Positions 8,683-16,788 of a stretch of DNA of 64,000 nucleotides are shown in pieces; position 1 is the first letter of the stretch, and each line of letters begins with the position of its first letter. The notes beneath the pieces are model-generated. The model searched no databases, was not told the DNA's origin, and saw only the letters and a program-made list of their open reading frames with translations. The stretch is from Sunxiuqinia rutila. GTDB taxonomy: Bacteria > Bacteroidota > Bacteroidia > Bacteroidales > Prolixibacteraceae. The DNA lies in contig NZ_JBNGOT010000008.1 of assembly GCF_050589705.1 (NCBI RefSeq), forward strand, positions 217,246 to 281,245, given 5' to 3'. The position numbers and the translations under genes are program-made.

Positions 8683-9159
8683 CTAAAATCTGAAGTGTGC
8701 AAAAGCACGGTTTGCTTCAGCCATGCGGTGCGTATCTTCTTTCCGCTTGTAGGCACCACCTTCATTATTGAACGCAGCCTGAATCTCAGCAGCCAACTTG
8801 TCTGCCATAGACTTACCAGAACGTTTACGGGCAAAAAGGATTAAGTTTTTGATAGAAACTGCCACTTTTCTTTCAGGGCGAATTTCCATTGGAACCTGGA
8901 ATGTAGCACCACCTACGCGGCGGCTTTTAACTTCGACTGCCGGAGTAATGTTCTCCAAGGCTTTTTTCCAGATATCGAGGGCAGAAAGCTCGTCGTTTTT
9001 CATGCGTGAATCAACGATATCGAGCGCATCGTAGAAAATTTGATAGGCCACGGTTTTTTTACCGTGCTGCATCATGTCGTTTACAAATCTTGTAACTAGA
9101 ACGTCGTTAAATTTAGGATCGGGAAGAATGATCCTCTTTTTTGGTTTCGATTTTCTCAT
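8683..9159 (-). CDS. rpsG: 30S ribosomal protein S7
   Basis: 158 residues. MRKSKPKKRIILPDPKFNDV opens the protein, and VEVKSRRVGGATFQVPMEIR is the classic S7 signature, followed by the C-terminal helices (KRKEDTHRMAEANRAFAHFR). S7 nucleates 30S head assembly. It lies 119 bases after rpsL and 48 before fusA; no promoter was recognised in those gaps. Confidence 0.98.
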   Translation of the reverse strand: MRKSKPKKRIILPDPKFNDVLVTRFVNDMMQHGKKTVAYQIFYDALDIVDSRMKNDELSALDIWKKALENITPAVEVKSRRVGGATFQVPMEIRPERKVAVSIKNLILFARKRSGKSMADKLAAEIQAAFNNEGGAYKRKEDTHRMAEANRAFAHFRF

Positions 9160-9278
9160 CGTAATCTTCTTTAGTGTTATTCGAATTGGTTGTGTTATCG
9201 ATTTGGAGCTTCAGTTCATCCGACCCCTGCCGGACTCATTTACTCAACCAAACCACTGCAAGCGGTCAATTCTCAATA

Positions 9279-9653
9279 TTACTTCTTCGGTCTTTTCGTA
9301 CCGTACTTAGAACGTCTTTGTGTGCGTCCCTCAACACCGGCAGTGTCCAATGCACCGCGAACTAAGTGATAACGTACCCCTGGCAAGTCTTTCACCCTAC
9401 CACCGCGCACCAATACAATTGAGTGCTCTTGCAGGTTATGACCTTCACCCGGAATGTAGGCGTTCACTTCTTTTTGGTTTGTCAACCTTACCCTGGCAAC
9501 TTTACGCATAGCCGAGTTCGGTTTCTTTGGTGTAGTTGTGTAAACACGCACACAAACACCACGCTTCTGAGGACAAGAATCCAATGCGGGAGACTTACTT
9601 GACTCCGATAGCACTGTACGTCCTTTCCTTACTAATTGTTGAATCGTTGGCAT
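9279..9653 (-). CDS. rpsL: 30S ribosomal protein S12
   Basis: 124 residues. S12 controls decoding accuracy at the A site. The conserved loops TTTPKKPNSAMRKVARVRL and GGRVKDLPGVRYHLVRGALD are present, with the lysines that are mutated in streptomycin-resistant strains in their unmutated state, so no S12-based resistance is indicated. It is the first gene of the long ribosomal operon; a Bacteroidota-type promoter lies about 45-70 bases upstream. Confidence 0.98.
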   Translation of the reverse strand: MPTIQQLVRKGRTVLSESSKSPALDSCPQKRGVCVRVYTTTPKKPNSAMRKVARVRLTNQKEVNAYIPGEGHNLQEHSIVLVRGGRVKDLPGVRYHLVRGALDTAGVEGRTQRRSKYGTKRPKK

Positions 9654-9696
9654 ACAACTATTTAATTAATCATTAATATTTCTCCAAAATGGACTG

Positions 9697-9725
9697 CAAA
9701 GGTATTGAAAAATCGTCAAAATCAA
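9697..9725 (-). promoter_or_regulatory. Promoter of the str-S10-spc operon
   Basis: Read on the minus strand, TTG (9725-9723) is followed after 18 bases by TACCTTTG (9704-9697), a full match to the Bacteroidota housekeeping -7 consensus TAnnTTTG with the expected spacing to the -33 TTG. Transcription would begin near 9690, about 37 bases before the rpsL start. Confidence 0.6.
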
Positions 9726-9848
9726 TGCATTCCGCTTGCGTTTTTGACAGAACTCTCCAAAAACGGCAGGCAAAAGTACTAATTTTCAGAAAATAACAAT
9801 AGCTTTTCTACTTGTTTTTTGGAATTTACCCCAAAATTAAATTGGGAT

Positions 9849-11159
9849 TTAGTTCGCATCCATAACTTTTTCTTTCAGGATGGATTTGATCGGATTGAAG
9901 AAACGCTGAATCAACCGGAGGTCTTCGGTAATAATCTCAGCTTCACCCTTCATCTCCTGACTAAAGGTAAGCGGAATGCCATAATTCGTAATTAAATCCT
10001 GCGGAAGGTCAATTTCTGCAATGTAATTATCATTGGAAGAAACCAGCGAAATCGACTTCACGACTCCCCGAACCATACCATATTCCATATAGGGAAAATT
10101 ATCGAACCGAATATTAACCACCTGCCCCGGCTTCACTTTTCCGGAACCGCGCAGCGGCAATGTAACCCGACCAATAATCTTACTCTCCACCTCAGGCACA
10201 ACAGTAAACACAACATCATCGCTTTTAACCTGTTGGTTTTTACTCCAGAAATTGGTAAACGTCACCTTTCCATCAATCGGCGTCTGCAACACAAAAGCCT
10301 TATTCCAATAATCCAGACGGCTTTTCAACACATTCAAAGCCTCAATCAACCCGGACTGCGCCTGCCGTTTCTGGTCTTCAAACTCCTTTTCTGCGCCAAT
10401 TATTTCTTGCTGAAGCTGAATAATCTCCTTCTGTGTGGTAGCCAGATCCGTTCGAGCTCCATTGAAACTATATTTCTTTTGCAACAGCGATGACTCCGAT
10501 TTCTTATAATCAACCAGCGAGAGCACATCACGCACGAACAGACCAGAGTCGCGCCTGAACTGCTCATAAGCAATCTGATACTCATTTTCCAGAATCTGTC
10601 GCTGAGACCACAAACGATCATAATAAACACGCAGCATGTGCTCTTGCGCTTGCAGTGATTTAATTTTTTGCGGATAAAAGTTCAACCTCACAAAACTGAT
10701 GTAATTATTATACAGGCGTAAAAACGATGAAAAATCAGCTTGAATTTCGCCCAATCGATAATCCGGCTTCAGCGACCGGTAAAACAAAGTATCGAAGGTA
10801 ATAAAATACCCCTCCAGCTGGTCTAGCTCTTCTTCCAAACGAATCACATCCTGATAATCGGCAGCATTCTCCAAAATAGCAATCAACTGGTTCTTCCGCA
10901 CTGTATCCTTATCCTCCACAAACAACTGATCAATCTTACCGGTATTGCGAGCCACAATGTGTGCCGGCGGATTTTCAGAAAGCACCACAATGCGCGCCCG
11001 AATAATATCAGGATAATGAAAAACCCAGGAACCCAACAACAACAACATTACAAAAATCAAAATCATCGTCAAGCCACTTCGCAGCAACCACGACGGCGAC
11101 TTCCCAATGATTTCCTGCACTTCATCACTTCGAATCTCTATGTTATCATTTTGTGGCAT
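9849..11159 (-). CDS. HlyD-family membrane fusion protein of an ABC exporter
   Basis: A periplasmic adaptor that would link the inner-membrane ABC exporter to an outer-membrane channel. From the ATG at 11159 (MPQNDNIEIRSDEV) the protein has 436 residues: cytoplasmic N-terminus, one transmembrane helix at about 29-49, a biotinyl-lipoyl-like segment (HIVARNTGKIDQLFVEDKD), a long helical hairpin rich in Gln/Glu (about 85-260), and a beta-barrel domain with GKVTFTNF and PGQVVNIRFDNFPY. An upstream in-frame ATG at 11222 would overlap the preceding gene by 29 bases and adds a Trp-rich stretch unlike the family, so it is not preferred. It is last in the three-gene unit, 34 bases after the PH-domain gene. 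Confidence 0.85.
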   Translation of the reverse strand: MPQNDNIEIRSDEVQEIIGKSPSWLLRSGLTMILIFVMLLLLGSWVFHYPDIIRARIVVLSENPPAHIVARNTGKIDQLFVEDKDTVRKNQLIAILENAADYQDVIRLEEELDQLEGYFITFDTLFYRSLKPDYRLGEIQADFSSFLRLYNNYISFVRLNFYPQKIKSLQAQEHMLRVYYDRLWSQRQILENEYQIAYEQFRRDSGLFVRDVLSLVDYKKSESSLLQKKYSFNGARTDLATTQKEIIQLQQEIIGAEKEFEDQKRQAQSGLIEALNVLKSRLDYWNKAFVLQTPIDGKVTFTNFWSKNQQVKSDDVVFTVVPEVESKIIGRVTLPLRGSGKVKPGQVVNIRFDNFPYMEYGMVRGVVKSISLVSSNDNYIAEIDLPQDLITNYGIPLTFSQEMKGEAEIITEDLRLIQRFFNPIKSILKEKVMDAN

Positions 11160-11193
11160 ATATATTACTCTATTTCTTTCCCAACCATACCAA

Positions 11194-11625
11194 TTATTTA
11201 TCCAGCTGGAGCTTTCCTCCAAATTGAATTGTCGGATTAATCTCCTTCAAATGTAGAATAAAACCCCGCTTATCCTTTGGTGAAATCAAAATTGACTCTC
11301 CCGATCCATACTTTATCTCCAACCGATCAAGCGAATTCGCAGGAGCTGCCAACGGATTATGGGTCTCCCTTATTTCGCGGATAACCTCAATCCGAATAGA
11401 CTTATCAACAATAAAACCACCTTTCACTTTCAAAACACCATTACCAACAAGATAATAAGTCGTACTGAACAAATAAGCAATAAAAACACTCACCAAAAGA
11501 TTAACCACAAGCCCCGGCCAAGCCTGAAGATAAAGCATCAATGCAGAAGTTCCTCCTATCACAACAACAAGAATAAGAAGAATTCCACGCCCTATTTTTG
11601 ACCTGTATTTTTTCATTTTGAGCAC
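11194..11625 (-). CDS. Small two-helix membrane protein with bacterial PH-like domain (bPH_4/DUF1200 type)
   Basis: 143 residues (ATG at 11625; an alternative ATG three codons in gives MKKYRSK). Two adjacent hydrophobic helices lie at about 14-33 and 36-59, followed by a soluble domain of about 80 residues. The segment RETHNPLAAPANSLDRLEIKYG is characteristic of the DUF1200/bPH_4 family, whose fold resembles PH domains; the biochemical role is unknown. It lies between the exporter gene (44 bases upstream) and the HlyD gene (34 bases downstream) on the same strand, which suggests a function with the exporter, but that is inference from position only. Confidence 0.7.
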   Translation of the reverse strand: MLKMKKYRSKIGRGILLILVVVIGGTSALMLYLQAWPGLVVNLLVSVFIAYLFSTTYYLVGNGVLKVKGGFIVDKSIRIEVIREIRETHNPLAAPANSLDRLEIKYGSGESILISPKDKRGFILHLKEINPTIQFGGKLQLDK

Positions 11626-11669
11626 TATCTAAAACATAAACACATTCAGACATGCAATACAAACAAAAC

Positions 11670-13859
11670 CTAATTACCTAACTCCAGCTGGTTTTTCACC
11701 AAATTGTAATAAGCACCTTTCCGTGCCGTCAGTTCATTGTGATTACCAACTTCAACGATCTCACCCCGGTCCAACACCACAATCTGGTCAGCATTCTTCA
11801 CCGTACTCAACCGGTGAGCCACAACCACAACCGTCTTCCCCTCATACACCTGATCCAGGTTTTCCATAATTACCTTTTCATTATTGGCATCCAAGGCATT
11901 GGTCGCCTCGTCGAAGAACAAGTACTCCGGATTCTTATAAACCACCCGTGCAATCAGTATTCGCTGCTTTTGCCCCTGACTCAAGCCGTGTCCATCCTGA
12001 CCAATTCGCGTGTTGTACCCCAAAGGCAACCCTTCTACAAAGTCCTGAATATTGGCCGTTTTTACGGCGAACAACAATTTCTCTTTATCAACCCGCTCAT
12101 CGCCCACCACAATATTATTCACAATGGTATCTGAAAAAATAAATCCATCCTGCATCACCGCACCAACCTTGGTACGCCACCACTGCTGCGAAAAGTTCTT
12201 CAAATCGGTATCGCCCACGCGAATTGCTCCGGATACCGGCGGATAAAACCCCAGCAACAATTTTACCAATGTCGTTTTACCACTTCCACTGGTTCCAACA
12301 ATCGCGGTCAACTTCTTCTCCGGAATAGTCAGCCCAATCCGATTCAACACCTTGGGAGAATGTGGTCCTTCATACTGAAACACCAAATCGGAAATAACAA
12401 TGGAACGCTCGGCCGGCATCGTATTAATGCGCGGATCTCCCTTCTTTTCCTCATCCTCTTTATTATGAATTTCCCCTAGTCGCTCCAAACTGATTTTCGC
12501 ATCCTGCGCCAGGTGCATAAAACTAATAAGCTCGGAAAGCGGAGCATTCAACTGCCCGATAATGTACTGCACAGCCAACATCATCCCCAGGGTCATTTGC
12601 CCATTCAACACAGCCATAGCCGCCAAAACCGTAATAATAATATTTTTGGTTTCATTGATAAAAACCGATCCCGCTTGCTGGTACTGATCCACCGACAAGT
12701 TTTGCACATTCACCCGAAACAGCCGCGCCTGAATACGCTCCCACTCCCAGCGCTTTTGCTTTTCGTAGTTATTCAGTTTGATTTCGGGCATCCCATTAAT
12801 CAGCTGTATCAACATGCTTTGATTTTCGCTCAACTGGGCGAACTTTTTATAATCGAGCTGACGACGACGCTGCATAAATAAATACACCCACCCCATATAC
12901 AAAACGGACCCGACAACAAACACCGCCAAAATCTGCCAACTGTAAATGGCCAGCACGACACCAAAAATCACCAGGTTGAACAGCGAAAACAAAACACTCA
13001 GAGTTTGCGTGGTCAGAAACCGCTCAATCCTGCGATGATCTTGAATGCGCTGCATTAAATCGCCAATCATTTTGGTATCAAAAAAGCCAATGGGCAATTT
13101 CATCAACTTTATCAGGAAGTCAGAAATAATGGAAATATTAATACGGGTACTGACATGCAGCAAAATCCACGAACGGATAAAATCAACCGACATTTTACCC
13201 ACAAACAACATCATCTGAGCTGCCAACACCAGGTAAATAAAGCTGATATCCTGGTTATTGATTCCAACATCAACAATGCTTTGTGTCAGAAATGGAAAAA
13301 TCAGCTGAATAATGCTCGCGGCCAAAAAACCAATCAACAACTGCCCCACCAGGCGACGATGCGGCCGAACATAGCGCCACAGAAACGCAAAACCTGTGCG
13401 GTCATCGGACTCATCATCCTGATCATAAAAAGCCGGCGTAGGCTGCAACATGAGGCAAATCCCCTTCTCCTCTCCGGCTGTCACCGTAGCCAACCAATGC
13501 TTCTTAAACTCCTGCTCATTATACTTCACCAAGCCAAAAGCCGGATCGGCCACATACACCTTCCCCTTTTTTACTTGGTAAACAACCACAAAATGGTTTT
13601 GATCCCAATGCACAATACAAGGCTTCGGAACATCCTTCACCAACTGGGCGTAAGTCACCTTGGTTCCCAAACTACGCATCCCAATCGCTTCTGCGGCATC
13701 ACTGACACCAAGCAGCGAAACACCTTCGCGCGAAATGTGTGATTGTTCCCGTAAGTAGTTCAAATTGAAGTTGCGCCCGTAAAACTTGGCGATCATCCGC
13801 AGGCACGTTGGCCCGCAATCCATGGCGTCGGGTTGCTTATAATGAGGGAAACGAGGCAT
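11670..13859 (-). CDS. Peptidase-containing ABC transporter (C39 bacteriocin-processing exporter)
   Basis: 729 residues with three domains. The N-terminal C39 cysteine protease has Gln9, Cys15 (DCGPTC), His89 (QNHFVVV) and Asp105 (VADPA), so the catalytic set looks complete. An exporter-type transmembrane domain spans about 165-440. The C-terminal nucleotide-binding domain has Walker A GTSGSGKTT, signature LSQGQKQRILIAR, Walker B YLFFDEATNALD and the H-loop AHRLS. Such proteins cut double-glycine leaders and export the mature peptide. It is transcribed with a PH-domain protein and an HlyD adaptor. No double-glycine precursor was recognised nearby, and no outer-membrane channel gene is present, so the substrate is unknown. 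Confidence 0.93.
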   Translation of the reverse strand: MPRFPHYKQPDAMDCGPTCLRMIAKFYGRNFNLNYLREQSHISREGVSLLGVSDAAEAIGMRSLGTKVTYAQLVKDVPKPCIVHWDQNHFVVVYQVKKGKVYVADPAFGLVKYNEQEFKKHWLATVTAGEEKGICLMLQPTPAFYDQDDESDDRTGFAFLWRYVRPHRRLVGQLLIGFLAASIIQLIFPFLTQSIVDVGINNQDISFIYLVLAAQMMLFVGKMSVDFIRSWILLHVSTRINISIISDFLIKLMKLPIGFFDTKMIGDLMQRIQDHRRIERFLTTQTLSVLFSLFNLVIFGVVLAIYSWQILAVFVVGSVLYMGWVYLFMQRRRQLDYKKFAQLSENQSMLIQLINGMPEIKLNNYEKQKRWEWERIQARLFRVNVQNLSVDQYQQAGSVFINETKNIIITVLAAMAVLNGQMTLGMMLAVQYIIGQLNAPLSELISFMHLAQDAKISLERLGEIHNKEDEEKKGDPRINTMPAERSIVISDLVFQYEGPHSPKVLNRIGLTIPEKKLTAIVGTSGSGKTTLVKLLLGFYPPVSGAIRVGDTDLKNFSQQWWRTKVGAVMQDGFIFSDTIVNNIVVGDERVDKEKLLFAVKTANIQDFVEGLPLGYNTRIGQDGHGLSQGQKQRILIARVVYKNPEYLFFDEATNALDANNEKVIMENLDQVYEGKTVVVVAHRLSTVKNADQIVVLDRGEIVEVGNHNELTARKGAYYNLVKNQLELGN

Positions 13860-14230
13860 AACACTATTTTACTCCTTAAAATTACAGGAAATCAACGTTC
13901 ATTTGCCGCCCCTTGCGATTAGTTATTCACAATTGCCGGTTAATAGCGAAAGCCCGACACTTAGCCTCCAATAGCTTTCCGAAGAAATAAAAAGCACAAT
14001 AGCGATTAATCCAAATACCGCCTATCTATTGTTCCTAACTCGACCATCGGAAAAGCCTTAAACTAGCTCCTTCCAATAAGCCCCCTCCTTCAAAAAAAAT
14101 ACACCACCCCGCTTGCTGGCACCTTCACCCCCATCAACAAAAACAAGCGCCATATAAGTTTTTCAGAAATAAAAAAGACTACACATTCCAAAAAGCATTT
14201 CTATAACATATTTCACCCACAGAACCATCG
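13860..14230. other. Intergenic region between divergent exporter operon and EF-G2
   Basis: About 370 bases without a supported gene. It is rich in short CCCC-containing runs (around 14080-14135) and must hold the promoter of the exporter operon on the minus strand, but no convincing TAnnTTTG element was found there. A 31-codon reading frame on the minus strand (14058-14153) lacks a recognisable leader pattern and is not called. Confidence 0.5.
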
Positions 14231-14260
14231 TTGTTTGTTAATAAATTATTACTAATTTTG
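14231..14260 (+). promoter_or_regulatory. Promoter of the EF-G2 gene
   Basis: TTG (14231-14233), 19 bases, then TAATTTTG (14253-14260): an exact match to the Bacteroidota promoter pattern with optimal spacing. Transcription would start near 14267, leaving a 5' untranslated region of about 50 bases. No CRP-like palindrome was recognised immediately upstream. Confidence 0.6.
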
Positions 14261-14319
14261 GTGACTTCCATAGGAAATTCAACCTACAAAACGTGTTTTA
14301 ACCAATAAAAACTAACGAA

Positions 14320-16476
14320 ATGAAAATCTATAAAACAGATCAAATCCGCAACATTGCTTTAATTGGAAATGCTGGCAGTGGGAAAACCACCCTCGCAGAA
14401 GCCATGCTGTTTGAGGGTGGAGTAATCAACCGGCGAGGCGAGGTTTCATCCCAAAATACCGTATCTGACTACCTGCCCATCGAGCACGACTATGGCAACT
14501 CAGTCTTCTCCACTGTTCTCCACTCCTTCTGCAACGACAAAAAAATTAACATTATCGACACCCCGGGAATGGACGATTTCCGCGGAAGTGTTGTTTCCGC
14601 ACTTCATGTTGTCGGAAGCGCCATTGTAACCATCAACACCCCTCACGGAATAGAAGCCGGCACTGAATCCGTGTGCCTCCACACTGAAAAAGCCGGCAAA
14701 CCAATGATCTTTGTATTCAACCAACTGGATCACGAAAACGTCAATTTTGAGCAAACTGTCGACCAGGCCAAAAGCATCTTTGGCAACAAAGTAACCGTTG
14801 TTCAATACCCTGTCAACGCCGGCCCTGGCTTCGATTCAATTATTGACGTCTTGAAAATGAAGCTTTACAAATATCCGGCAGATGGTGGCAAACCCGAAAT
14901 CCTGGAAATTCCGGACGATGAAAAAGAACGCGCTGACGAACTACACAACGAACTGGTTGAAATGGCGGCAGAAAATGACGAAGCCCTCATGGAACTTTAT
15001 TTTGAAAAGGGAAGCCTCAGCGAAGACGAAATGCGCCAGGGCATCAAACTTGGCATGATCGACCGAAGCCTATTCCCGGTGTTCTGTGCGGCTGCCAAAC
15101 ACAACATGGGCGTTGGCCGCCTACTCGAATTCATCGCCAACATCACACCATCGCCTGCCGAAGCCGTCGAAGTACCTGAAATCAATGGAAAAGAAGTAAA
15201 AAAAGGGGAAGACGCACCAACTTCGCTGATGGTTTTCAAAACAACCATCGAGCAGCACGTGGGGGAAATTACCTATTTCAAGGTAATGAGTGGCACCGTA
15301 AAAGAAGGACAAGACCTGATCATTGCCAAAAATGGCAACAAAGAACGCATCTCCCAGCTCTTTGTTTCTGCCGGAAAAAACAGAACAAAAGTAGCGGCCA
15401 TGACCGCAGGCGACATTGGCGCCACGGTAAAAATGAAAGATGTCAATGTCAACAACTCCCTCAGCGAAAAATCAGCCGGTTACAAGTTTGCCGAAATCAA
15501 ATTCCCGCCTTCCAGACACACCGTTGCCTTGAAAGCCGTAAACGAAGCTGACGAGGAAAAGATCAGCGAAAGCTTCCAAAAGCTACACGATCAAGATCCG
15601 ACCTACATCGTGGAGTATTCAAAAGAATTGAAGCAAATGCTGGTGCACTGCCAAGGCGAATACCATCTGAACACACTAAAATGGTTCTACAACAACGAAT
15701 ACAAACTCGACATCGAATTTGACAAACCCAAAATTCCTTACCGTGAAACCATCACCAAACTAGCCCAAGCTGACTACCGACACAAAAAACAATCGGGCGG
15801 CGCCGGACAGTTTGGAGAAGTTCACCTGTTTATCGAGCCCTACATCGATGGCGTTGAACCAAAGACATTGGTATCCATGAATGGCAAAGAACAAAAACTC
15901 TCCATTCGCGACACCCAGGAGTACCCGCTTTCGTGGGGTGGAAAACTCATCTTCCACAACTGCATCGTGGGCGGCTCCATTGATGCCCGCTTCCTTCCTG
16001 CCATCCTCAAAGGAATCATGGAAAAAATGGAAGAAGGTCCACTTACCGGATCATATGCGCGAGACATTCGGGTTTACGTTTACGATGGCAAAATGCACCC
16101 GGTAGACTCCAACGAAATCTCGTTCAAACTTGCCGGACGAAATGCGTTCTCTCAGGCCTTCAAAAATGCTGGTCCCAAGATCCTGGAGCCCATTTACAAC
16201 CTGGAAGTTTTCGTACAAAGCGATCGCATGGGAGACGTCATGAGCGACCTCCAGGGACGACGCGCATTAATCATGGGCATGGGCAGCGAAAGAGGCTTCG
16301 AAAAGATCAATGCCAAAGTCCCACTGAAGGAAATGCACAAATACATCACCGCCCTCAGTTCTTTAACACAAGGGCGCGGAAGCTTCTCCATTGCATTTGA
16401 CGGCTATGAAAAAGTACCACAGGAAGTACAAGAAGAGCTTCTGGCAGCTTATGCCGCCGAACAGGAAGAAGATTAA
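14320..16476 (+). CDS. EF-G paralogue (EF-G2) with altered GTPase motifs
   Basis: 718 residues aligning with EF-G over its full length: GTPase domain, domain II (TTIEQHVGEITYFKVMSG), domains III-V (HCQGEYHLNTLKW, KKQSGGAGQFGEVHLFIEPY, LSSLTQGRGSFSIAFDGYEK). The G1 loop is kept as GNAGSGKTT (16-24), but G3 is DTPGMDDF with Met84 in place of the catalytic His, G4 is NQLD (134-137) instead of NKxD, and the switch I ERGIT is replaced by DYGNS. It should therefore bind the ribosome while hydrolysing GTP poorly. An EF-G2 lacking GTPase activity and used during starvation is known in Bacteroides thetaiotaomicron; this looks like the same class (inference). It is monocistronic, with its own promoter and terminator. 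Confidence 0.92.
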   Translation: MKIYKTDQIRNIALIGNAGSGKTTLAEAMLFEGGVINRRGEVSSQNTVSDYLPIEHDYGNSVFSTVLHSFCNDKKINIIDTPGMDDFRGSVVSALHVVGSAIVTINTPHGIEAGTESVCLHTEKAGKPMIFVFNQLDHENVNFEQTVDQAKSIFGNKVTVVQYPVNAGPGFDSIIDVLKMKLYKYPADGGKPEILEIPDDEKERADELHNELVEMAAENDEALMELYFEKGSLSEDEMRQGIKLGMIDRSLFPVFCAAAKHNMGVGRLLEFIANITPSPAEAVEVPEINGKEVKKGEDAPTSLMVFKTTIEQHVGEITYFKVMSGTVKEGQDLIIAKNGNKERISQLFVSAGKNRTKVAAMTAGDIGATVKMKDVNVNNSLSEKSAGYKFAEIKFPPSRHTVALKAVNEADEEKISESFQKLHDQDPTYIVEYSKELKQMLVHCQGEYHLNTLKWFYNNEYKLDIEFDKPKIPYRETITKLAQADYRHKKQSGGAGQFGEVHLFIEPYIDGVEPKTLVSMNGKEQKLSIRDTQEYPLSWGGKLIFHNCIVGGSIDARFLPAILKGIMEKMEEGPLTGSYARDIRVYVYDGKMHPVDSNEISFKLAGRNAFSQAFKNAGPKILEPIYNLEVFVQSDRMGDVMSDLQGRRALIMGMGSERGFEKINAKVPLKEMHKYITALSSLTQGRGSFSIAFDGYEKVPQEVQEELLAAYAAEQEED

Positions 16477-16528
16477 CAAAAGACCATTTCTAATCCTATC
16501 ATAACTAGCATTCAAACTAATTATGACT

Positions 16529-16557
16529 AAAACCCCGGACAGCCTATCCGGGGTTTT
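16529..16557 (+). terminator. Rho-independent terminator after EF-G2
   Basis: An 11-bp perfect stem (AAAACCCCGGA 16529-16539 with TCCGGGGTTTT 16547-16557) and a 7-base loop, ending in a short T run. It lies 53 bases after the EF-G2 stop. Confidence 0.85.
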
Positions 16558-16564
16558 CAATTTA

Positions 16565-16576
16565 CCCCCCCCCCCC
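16565..16576. repeat. Homopolymeric C tract (12 C)
   Basis: Twelve consecutive C residues directly after the EF-G2 terminator, followed by a second C-rich run. It is intergenic, about 90 bases upstream of the next promoter. Such tracts are prone to slippage and to sequencing error; no functional role is evident. Confidence 0.8.
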
Positions 16577-16650
16577 TTCACCCCCTCCAACATCCCACAT
16601 GCTTTTTCTCCATACGCAAATAGCGCTGCCTCCTCACTAAAACTCATATG

Positions 16651-16666
16651 TGGGTAAAATTACCCA
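16651..16666. promoter_or_regulatory. Perfect 16-base palindrome abutting a promoter (candidate operator)
   Basis: TGGGTAAAATTACCCA is an exact inverted repeat (7-base arms around AA). It ends one base before the TTG of the -33 element of the downstream promoter, the usual position for an activator or overlapping repressor site. The binding protein is unknown. Confidence 0.5.
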
Positions 16667-16697
16667 TTGTGCATAATTCGCAAGTGCCCTAAGTTTG
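16667..16697 (+). promoter_or_regulatory. Promoter of the LruC-domain lipoprotein gene
   Basis: TTG (16667-16669), 20 bases, TAAGTTTG (16690-16697): matches the Bacteroidota consensus. Predicted start near 16704, giving a leader of about 85 bases before the gene. Confidence 0.6.
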
Positions 16698-16788
16698 TTC
16701 CGATGTATGGCCACAGCCTATTTCAAAGCCATACGGAGTAACATAAAAACAAATCTTTATTACAAATAAAAAAGTAAAATCATTTTTT

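Noticed and set aside
11160..11222. Upstream ATG for the HlyD-family gene
   Set aside because: Overlaps the PH-domain gene by 29 bases and adds an atypical Trp-rich stretch; MPQNDNIEIR is a normal cytoplasmic start.
14058..14153. A 31-codon minus-strand frame (MALVFVDGGEGASKRGG...) upstream of the C39 exporter as its peptide substrate
   Set aside because: It holds GG pairs but lacks the hydrophobic/acidic leader pattern of double-glycine peptides, and it lies in low-complexity C-rich DNA with no promoter.
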